Source: Candidatus Caldilinea saccharophila
GTDB taxonomy: Bacteria > Chloroflexota > Anaerolineae > Caldilineales > Caldilineaceae
DNA: 64,000 nt
NCBI GenBank assembly: GCA_016710365.1
Contig: JADJVW010000027.1
Location: 1 to 64,000, forward strand
Reading direction: 5' to 3'
The position numbers were made by a program, and so were the translations under genes. Under the pieces are notes generated by a model, which saw nothing but the letters and a program-made list of their open reading frames with translations, searched no databases and was not told the DNA's origin. This document shows positions 58,887 to 64,000 of this stretch, piece by piece. Position 1 is the first letter of the stretch. Every line of letters starts with the position of its first letter.

Positions 58887-59824
58887 CTACCCCTTCACCG
58901 CGCCCACGCGCAACCCCTGCATAAAATAGCGCTGGAACGCAAAGAAAAAGAGGATCATCGGGATCGACGCCAGCGCGGCGCCGGACATGAGCAGGCCGTA
59001 GTTGGTGCCAAACTCGCTGTTGTAGAGGTACGAGAGGCCGACCTGCAAGGTGAAGAGGTCGGGGTTCTGCAACACCACCAGCGGCCACAAGAACGCGTTC
59101 CAGTAGCGCTGGAAGGCGAAGATGGCCGTCACCGCCATCGCGGGCGCGGCCAGCGGCACGATCACGCGGGTAAAGGTCTTCCACTCCGACGCGCCATCCA
59201 TGCGCGCGGCCTCCTCCAATTCCCTGGGCATCGTCTGGATATACTGCTTGAGCAGGAAGATGCCGATCACATCAGCCAGGCCCGGCAACAGCACGCCGGC
59301 AAAGGTGTTGATCAGCTTGAACTGCGTGATCATGAGGTAGAGCGGCACCAGCGTCACCTGACCCGGAATCATGAGCGCGGCCAGGATCATCCAGAAAAAG
59401 AGGTTCGAGCCCGGAAATTTGCGCTTGGCAAAGGCATAGCCGGCCATGGTGTCAAAGAGCACGTGAATCCCGGTGCTGATCAGCGCCAGCAGCAGCGTGT
59501 TGGTAAACCAGAGCAACATGCGCGGCATGCGGATGCCTTCCAGCCCGAGCACGCGCAGCCCGCCTGTGCCGCTGAGCTGGATCAGGTTGGTGATGTTGTC
59601 CAGCGTCGGGTGGGAGGGAATCAGTTCCGGCGGCAGCTTGACGGTGGCCGAAGCAGGCGTGATAGCCGTGACGAAGAGCCAGTAAAGCGGAAAAAGGCTC
59701 ACAGCCGCAAACAGGATCAAAAGCAGCAGAATCACAATCTGCCAAAAGCGGTCGCTCCAGTGGCGTCCGGGCGCTGTGTGCGGGTGGGTGTGATCGGCGT
59801 TTCGATGGCTTGTTCGGTCGTCAT
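58887..59824 (-). CDS. Sugar ABC transporter permease, MalG-type, frameshifted near the start
   Basis: The ATG at 59824 (GGAAGGG RBS) begins MTTEQAIETPITPTRTQRP. One missing base at 59767-59771 breaks the frame before GRHWSDRFWQIVILLL. The remaining 282 residues contain six helices (ILLLLILFAAVSLFPLYWL to IPMILFFFAFQRYFMQGL). The EAA motif is in ELEEAARMDGASEWKTFTRV, and ITPASATVKLPPELIPSHPT with the C-terminal GLRVGAVKG is MalG-like. It is the second gene of the operon binding protein - MalF - MalG read on the minus strand. Confidence 0.9.
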
Positions 59825-59834
59825 CTGCCCTTCC

Positions 59835-60716
59835 CTAATATTCAACGTCAGTGCTCAGAAATCTGAACTGGATAAAGGAAAACGCTGCAATGATGGCAAA
59901 GAGCACCAGGGCCTGCGCGCTGGCACGGCCAAAGTTGAAATCGCTGAACGCCGTCATGTAGATGAGCTGGACGATGGTCGTCGTGCGGTTGATCGGCCCG
60001 CCGCCGGTCATGATGTAGACGCGTTCGAAGACCTGGAAACCGGCGATGGTGTAGATGACCATCAGGTAGAGCGTCGTTGGCTTGAGCAACGGCACGGTGA
60101 TGCGCCACCACTTCTGCACGGCATTGGCGCCCTCAACCTCGGCGGCTTCGTAGAGTTCGCGCGGGATCGAGCCGATGCTGGCCGAGTAGAGCACGACGCC
60201 CGTGCCCGGCACGATCAGGATCGTGCTGAGGATCAGGCTCCACAGCGCGATGTTGGGATCCTGCAGCCAGAGCACGCGCGGCAAGCCGACCACACTCAAC
60301 AGCCAGTTGAAGAAGCCATATTCGGGCTGGAAAATGTAAATCCACACCAGCGAGATGACGATGATGCTGGTGACATAGGGCAGGTAAAACGCGCCGCGAA
60401 AGAGCGACTGTACGCGATTGGAGAAGGGCTGGAGCAGCGCGGCAATTGCCAGCGAACTGAGAATCCACGCGGCCACGACAAAGAACGCATAGACAAAGGT
60501 GTGCCACATGGAGTCCAGAAAGAGCTGGCTGCTAAAGACATCGACAAAGTTTTTCAGCCCGATCCATTCTGTCGAACGCAGGGTCACTTTCTGGAAGGCC
60601 AACACCACCGCGCGCAGCACCGGATAGCCGATGAACAGGGAGAAGAGGATCATGCTCGGCGCGATGAAGAAATAACTCCATTTATAGCGATGCCAGAAGC
60701 GGGTGATGCGGGCCAT
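59835..60716 (-). CDS. Sugar ABC transporter permease, MalF-type
   Basis: This is a normal-sized (293-residue) MalF/UgpA-like permease. The first helix is YFFIAPSMILFSLFIGYPVL, followed by TEWIGLKNFVDVFSSQLF. LFRGAFYLPYVTSIIVISLV and the EAA motif ELYEAAEVEGANAVQKWWRI complete the core, with ERVYIMTGGGPINRTTTIVQ near the end. It is intact, unlike the enlarged permease at 28689-30411, and provides a useful contrast. Ten bases separate it from the MalG-type partner. Confidence 0.94.
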   Translation of the reverse strand: MARITRFWHRYKWSYFFIAPSMILFSLFIGYPVLRAVVLAFQKVTLRSTEWIGLKNFVDVFSSQLFLDSMWHTFVYAFFVVAAWILSSLAIAALLQPFSNRVQSLFRGAFYLPYVTSIIVISLVWIYIFQPEYGFFNWLLSVVGLPRVLWLQDPNIALWSLILSTILIVPGTGVVLYSASIGSIPRELYEAAEVEGANAVQKWWRITVPLLKPTTLYLMVIYTIAGFQVFERVYIMTGGGPINRTTTIVQLIYMTAFSDFNFGRASAQALVLFAIIAAFSFIQFRFLSTDVEY

Positions 60717-60736
60717 GGTGTGTGTTCTCCAGAGAA

Positions 60737-60840
60737 GGGATTGGGAGATTAAGAGATTGGAGATTAGGAGATCAGGAGATCAGGAGATTAAGAGATTGCA
60801 GCTTGCGAACGATCTTCAATCTCTTAATCTCCTGATCTCT
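60737..60840. repeat. Hairpin of GAGATTAAGA / TCTTAATCTC units
   Basis: The left half repeats GGGAGATTAAGAGATTGGAG and GATCAGGAGATCAGGAGATT. The right half TTCAATCTCTTAATCTCCTG pairs with it. It lies between the binding-protein gene and the MalF-type gene and could dampen read-through. Confidence 0.88.
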
Positions 60841-60847
60841 CAGCCCT

Positions 60848-62164
60848 CTACTGACTCAACGCGTCCAACTCGGCCTGATAGTCCGGCGCGATCTCGTCCA
60901 TCGCCTCCTGCGCGGTCTGCTCGCCGAGGATGATCGACTGCAGCGCGGCGCCATAGCGCGACCCCAGCTCTGCTGAAGTGGCGACCGGCGCTTCGTAGAC
61001 GCCATATTCGACCAGATCGGCGATCACTTGGCGGTTGGGCGTGGTGGCATAGGCGGTGTTGCTGCGGCGCAGACCCGGCGCCAACTGCCAGCCTTCGACA
61101 TCGGCCGCAACCTGGCTGCCGGTCAGATAGTTGGCCAGCTTGTGCGCCGCTGCAACCTTTGCCTCGTCCTCGACATCGACGACGGCGAAGAGGCCGAACG
61201 CGCCGTTGGTGACCAGGCTGTCCATGTCGCCGGTCGGCGGCGGCAGGACGGCCAGCGGGAAGCCGCTGCTTTCCAGGTCAGGCACGAAGCCTGGCGTGCT
61301 CATCAGCAGCGCCACGCTCTGCAAGTCCTTGAACTGCGAGCGCACGCCAGCCTGATCCACTGTGCCGAAGTCGGGCGGGGTCACCTTGTGCTCCAGCGCC
61401 AGCGAGGCCAGCTTGTCGAGCGCGGAGACGCCTTCGGGCTGGTTCTGCACGAACTGCGCGCCGTCGGCGCTGAGGATGCGGCCACCGTCGATGTACATCA
61501 GCGGATAATATTCCACCGCGCCCCACTTCGACGAAGCGGTGAAGCCATAAACCTGCGTGCCGTCATCCTTGGTGTAGGTGAGCTGCTTGGTCGCCGCAAC
61601 GAACTCGTCCCACGTCCACGGCTTCTCCATGGTCGGCAGATCGACGCCGCGCTCGGCCAGGATGTCGGTGTTGGCGAAGAGTGAGATCGCCGTCACCCAC
61701 AGCGGCCAGGCCCAGACCTTGCCGTCGACCGTCGCCACCTGGAAGGCGCTCTCGTAGAAGTCGGCCTTTTCCTCGTCGGTGAGGTAGGGCGTGATCTCGG
61801 AGAGGATGCCCTGCTTGGCGTAGCGCGGCAGGTTGGGGCTGGTGACGCGGAAGACGTTAATGTCGGTGCCGCCGGCGAGTGCGGTCTCCAGCTTGGTGTC
61901 GCCTTCGGCCGTCCACGGAATGCCGACGATCTCGACATCGATGTCAGGATTGTTCTGCTCGAAGACCTCGATGGCCTTGGCCGTGTTGACGGAGCCGGCA
62001 TCGGCGCCGCCATCAATATAGCCGCGCTGGTAGAAGACAACTTTGGTCTTTTCGCCGGACGGAGCCGCCGCACCTTGGTCGCCACCGGGCGCCACGGCTG
62101 TACAAGCGCTCACCAGCATGGCCAGCAGCACCAGTACGGACAACAGCGGATAGATTCGTTTCAT
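60848..62164 (-). CDS. Sugar ABC transporter substrate-binding lipoprotein
   Basis: The ATG at 62164 follows AAAGGGAGAAAG. Upstream in-frame codons lack signal-peptide character. The 438-residue protein has a lipobox LAMLVSAC (Cys about 21) and a Gly/Ala-rich linker. A family 1 solute-binding fold follows (VVFYQRGYIDGGADAG, IDVEIVGIPWTAEGDTKLET, DINVFRVTSPNLPRYA, KPWTWDEFVAATKQLTYT, FPLAVLPPPTGDMD). It is the first gene of the minus-strand operon with MalF- and MalG-type permeases downstream. The ATPase is missing here. The sugar specificity is not predictable. Confidence 0.92.
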   Translation of the reverse strand: MKRIYPLLSVLVLLAMLVSACTAVAPGGDQGAAAPSGEKTKVVFYQRGYIDGGADAGSVNTAKAIEVFEQNNPDIDVEIVGIPWTAEGDTKLETALAGGTDINVFRVTSPNLPRYAKQGILSEITPYLTDEEKADFYESAFQVATVDGKVWAWPLWVTAISLFANTDILAERGVDLPTMEKPWTWDEFVAATKQLTYTKDDGTQVYGFTASSKWGAVEYYPLMYIDGGRILSADGAQFVQNQPEGVSALDKLASLALEHKVTPPDFGTVDQAGVRSQFKDLQSVALLMSTPGFVPDLESSGFPLAVLPPPTGDMDSLVTNGAFGLFAVVDVEDEAKVAAAHKLANYLTGSQVAADVEGWQLAPGLRRSNTAYATTPNRQVIADLVEYGVYEAPVATSAELGSRYGAALQSIILGEQTAQEAMDEIAPDYQAELDALSQ

Positions 62165-62294
62165 AGCTTCTTTCTCCCTTTCAAAATGATAGATTGACTT
62201 GGACAGAACAGATGAAAATGATAGAACACGGTGAAGCATAAGCTGGATCGTACACCTCCTTTGCATACGCAGCCGGAAAAGTTACAGATCTACT

Positions 62295-63017
62295 CTACGC
62301 AGCAGACAGCAGCGCCGGCAGGAACTCCATGCGCTGGACCCACGAACCGGGTGGCGCCATCAACGCCACTGCCTTGCGAAAACCGCCAAGACAGCCGCGC
62401 GTCGTACCGAGGGCATCGTAGTAATCCAGGTAGCGAAATGACGAGACGCCGCCGCGCATGAGCGCATGCGAGCGCAGCACGGCCAGGTACTCCTCCCAGA
62501 TATCGCCGGCGTCGAGATAGACGTCGGCGCGCCAGCCCTCCATATCCTCCCAGTTTTCCGGGTAATAGACATGGCGCACGCGGTGGGCCGGCAGCGTGCG
62601 TTCGATGGCAGGCAGGGCGGCAAAGAAGATCGCCTCCTGCACAAGCTCATGCGTCGCGATATGATCCTTGTGGATGCTGCCCTTCCAGTGCGTCAGGAGA
62701 ACGTCCGGCTTCTCCTGACGGATGATATCGCACACCTGCCAGATCACCTCCTCCGTCTTGGGCAGCAGGCCGTCCCGATAGGGCAAGGCAAGCACCTTGG
62801 CGCCCATGAGCCGGCCCGACGCTTCGATCTCCTGGCGGCGCTGCTCGGCATAGACGGCCGGCGCCAGCGTAGGATGGCCGGCCTCGCCCAGCGTCATGTG
62901 GACGACGGTCGCGGTGCAGCCGGCGCGCACATGCTTGAGCACGACCGCGCCCGCCATATTTTCTACGTCGCCGGCATGTGCGCCGATCACCAGTAAGTGG
63001 CCTTTGAGCGGAATCAC
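62295..63017 (-). CDS. PIG-L-like deacetylase homologue with a degenerate catalytic motif
   Basis: The GTG at 63017 gives 240 residues. The N-terminal HLLVIGAHAGDVENMAGAVV corresponds to the AHPDD motif of PIG-L enzymes but reads AHAGD, so the general-base Asp is Gly while the His and second Asp of the zinc site are kept. The second motif is WKGSIHKDHIATHELVQEA in place of HPDH. YRDGLLPKTEEVIWQVCDII and RHVYYPENWEDMEGW are otherwise typical of Chloroflexota members. It may be a deacetylase with altered chemistry or a non-catalytic relative. It lies upstream of the binding-protein gene, about 130 nt away, in the same direction, and may be co-expressed with the sugar importer. Confidence 0.83.
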   Translation of the reverse strand: MIPLKGHLLVIGAHAGDVENMAGAVVLKHVRAGCTATVVHMTLGEAGHPTLAPAVYAEQRRQEIEASGRLMGAKVLALPYRDGLLPKTEEVIWQVCDIIRQEKPDVLLTHWKGSIHKDHIATHELVQEAIFFAALPAIERTLPAHRVRHVYYPENWEDMEGWRADVYLDAGDIWEEYLAVLRSHALMRGGVSSFRYLDYYDALGTTRGCLGGFRKAVALMAPPGSWVQRMEFLPALLSAA

Positions 63018-63029
63018 GATTTCATCCTG

Positions 63030-63072
63030 TCATCTTGTCACTGTGTCATCTTGTCACTGTGTCATCTTGTCA
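63030..63072. repeat. 16-bp tandem repeat TCATCTTGTCACTGTG
   Basis: Two full units and a partial third run between the PIG-L-like and GNAT genes. The last units encode the C-terminal DKMTQ and stop of the GNAT protein on the minus strand. Confidence 0.92.
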
Positions 63073-64000
63073 AAAACATAGCGCATCACAGCAAAACGGC
63101 GCACGGTATGAAACCCCACCCGTTCATAAAGCCGTGCAGCGTTCTGTCCGGTCCACAGAAACCACGCACAGTGAAAGCCTTTGGCCCGCATCTCTGCCAG
63201 ACAGCGCAAGAGCAGCACGCGTCCGATGCCCTGACCGCGCAGCGCCGGAGCGACGCCAAAGGGACCAAAACGCTCGCGGCGCTGCTGGCAGTAGCCGACA
63301 ATCTGCTCACCCTGCACCGCGACGAGAAAACAGATGTCGTCCGCGCCTGGCCCGAACAACGTCAGCAGATACTCCTGCGCAAAGCGATACCAGTCCCAGC
63401 CAAAGGTTTCGGCGATAAAGGGCATCAGTGCGGACAAATCCGCCGCCGTCACCGGTCTGACTGCGATCCCAGTTGCGGCCATGTTCTGCTCGACGGCAAC
63501 GACCTCGGCCGGAATCTGCCGGCCGGTCACTTCGGCGCGCATCGAGATCGGCGTCGCTATCGTCTGCCAGCCTGACGTTTCCAGAAAATGGACGGCGGGC
63601 GCATAGGCGTCCACATCCACACCGGGAATAAAATAGTTGGGCGTGTAGGGCGCGATCTCCACCCGGCTGCGACCCGCAGCAGCAAAATCCGCCAGCCGCG
63701 CCGCAAATAGTTGGCGCCCGATGCCTGCTCGCTGCCGATCCGGGCGCACGCCAAAGGCCGTGATCCAGCCGAGCTCTGGCTCCAGGCCTTTGCAAGAAGA
63801 GCGGCGTCTGGCGCGTGAGGCCGAGCACAAATCCTACGAGCGCACCCTCTGCTTCGGCCACCAGCAACCCATCCGGCCGGAAATTCGGGTCGAGCAAGAC
63901 GCGCGTGCGCAGCGTGGCCGCGTCGATCGAGTCGTGCATCAACGACCCATTCCACAGGCGAATCAATGCCGCTTCGTCGGCGCCGCGATAAGCACGGATG
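63054..64000 (-). CDS. Double GNAT-domain acetyltransferase, frameshifted, 5' end beyond the window
   Basis: The conserved N-terminal text continues to the right edge (IRAYRGADEAALIRLWNGS), so the start lies outside. The frame changes in the T3 run at 63789-63791 (A3 on the coding strand). Without one of those bases the protein reads LFLQGLEPELGWITAFGVRP. Two GNAT modules follow one another. The first has GVRPDRQRAGIGRQLFAARL as its acetyl-CoA loop, and the second GVAPALRGQGIGRVLLLRCL with the final NAARLYERVGFHTVRRFAV. The substrate is unknown. The stop codon is supplied by the 16-bp tandem repeat. It is upstream of the PIG-L-like gene on the same strand. Confidence 0.82.

Overview
The window is about 60% GC bacterial chromosomal DNA. 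It most likely comes from a member of the Chloroflexota, possibly the Caldilineae lineage. This is an inference, not a marker-gene identification. It rests on the mix of sulfolipid genes, a giant MalT/LuxR-type regulator, several carbohydrate ABC transporters with lipoprotein binding components, a secreted protein ending in FLPLINR, and very many intergenic hairpin repeats. I saw no rRNA, tRNA, CRISPR array, transposase or phage gene.

Layout. 1-2.7 kb: sqdB (partial) and sqdX, a divergent sulfolipid pair separated by a 17-bp tandem repeat, then sixA. 2.8-6.7 kb: an unknown secreted protein, a BrkB/YihY-type membrane protein and a RecB/Cas4-like nuclease. 7-15.9 kb (minus strand): three glycosyltransferases, a large PMT/YfhO-like membrane protein, a GNAT protein, a PH-like membrane protein and a LysE-type exporter, tightly packed and plausibly one surface-glycan operon. 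15.9-18.1 kb: a putative membrane-anchored N-acetylmuramidase with an NBR1-like Ig domain. 19.3-23.5 kb: a 1397-residue secreted metalloprotease-like/VWA/thrombospondin-3/FnIII protein. 23.6-26 kb: a 36-residue membrane peptide, a Crp/Fnr regulator, a ferredoxin and a PIG-L deacetylase. 26-30.5 kb: a sugar ABC importer with a strongly enlarged MalF-type permease. 30.6-34.5 kb: carbamate kinase, a YgeY-type M20 hydrolase and murA with Asp in place of the catalytic Cys. 34.8-41.6 kb: a membrane protein, gyrB and a peptide-type ABC importer without ATPases. 42-45.4 kb: a membrane protein fusing an alpha/beta hydrolase to a beta-lactamase-fold serine hydrolase. 46-51 kb: the MalT-like regulator, Fur and a metal-binding lipoprotein. 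51-57.8 kb: a cobalamin locus. 57.9-64 kb: VapBC, a second sugar ABC importer, a second PIG-L protein and a partial double-GNAT protein.

The most interesting unit is 51.07-57.83 kb. A sigma70-like promoter and a cobalamin riboswitch with an intrinsic terminator lead into a secreted protein built like animal intrinsic factor/transcobalamin, but with the domains in reverse order. This is followed by a membrane-anchored DUF4430 protein, an ECF transporter (S, T and fused double ATPase) and a PduO-type cobalamin adenosyltransferase. Together they read as capture, import and activation of corrinoid.

Two cautions apply. First, about 20 genes or gene parts are split by single-base indels, often in short homopolymers, with both halves still well conserved. 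This looks like consensus error rather than gene decay, so I give the spanning gene and the break position. Second, the intergenic spaces hold several families of imperfect hairpin repeats and short tandem repeats, some of which have entered coding sequences in frame.
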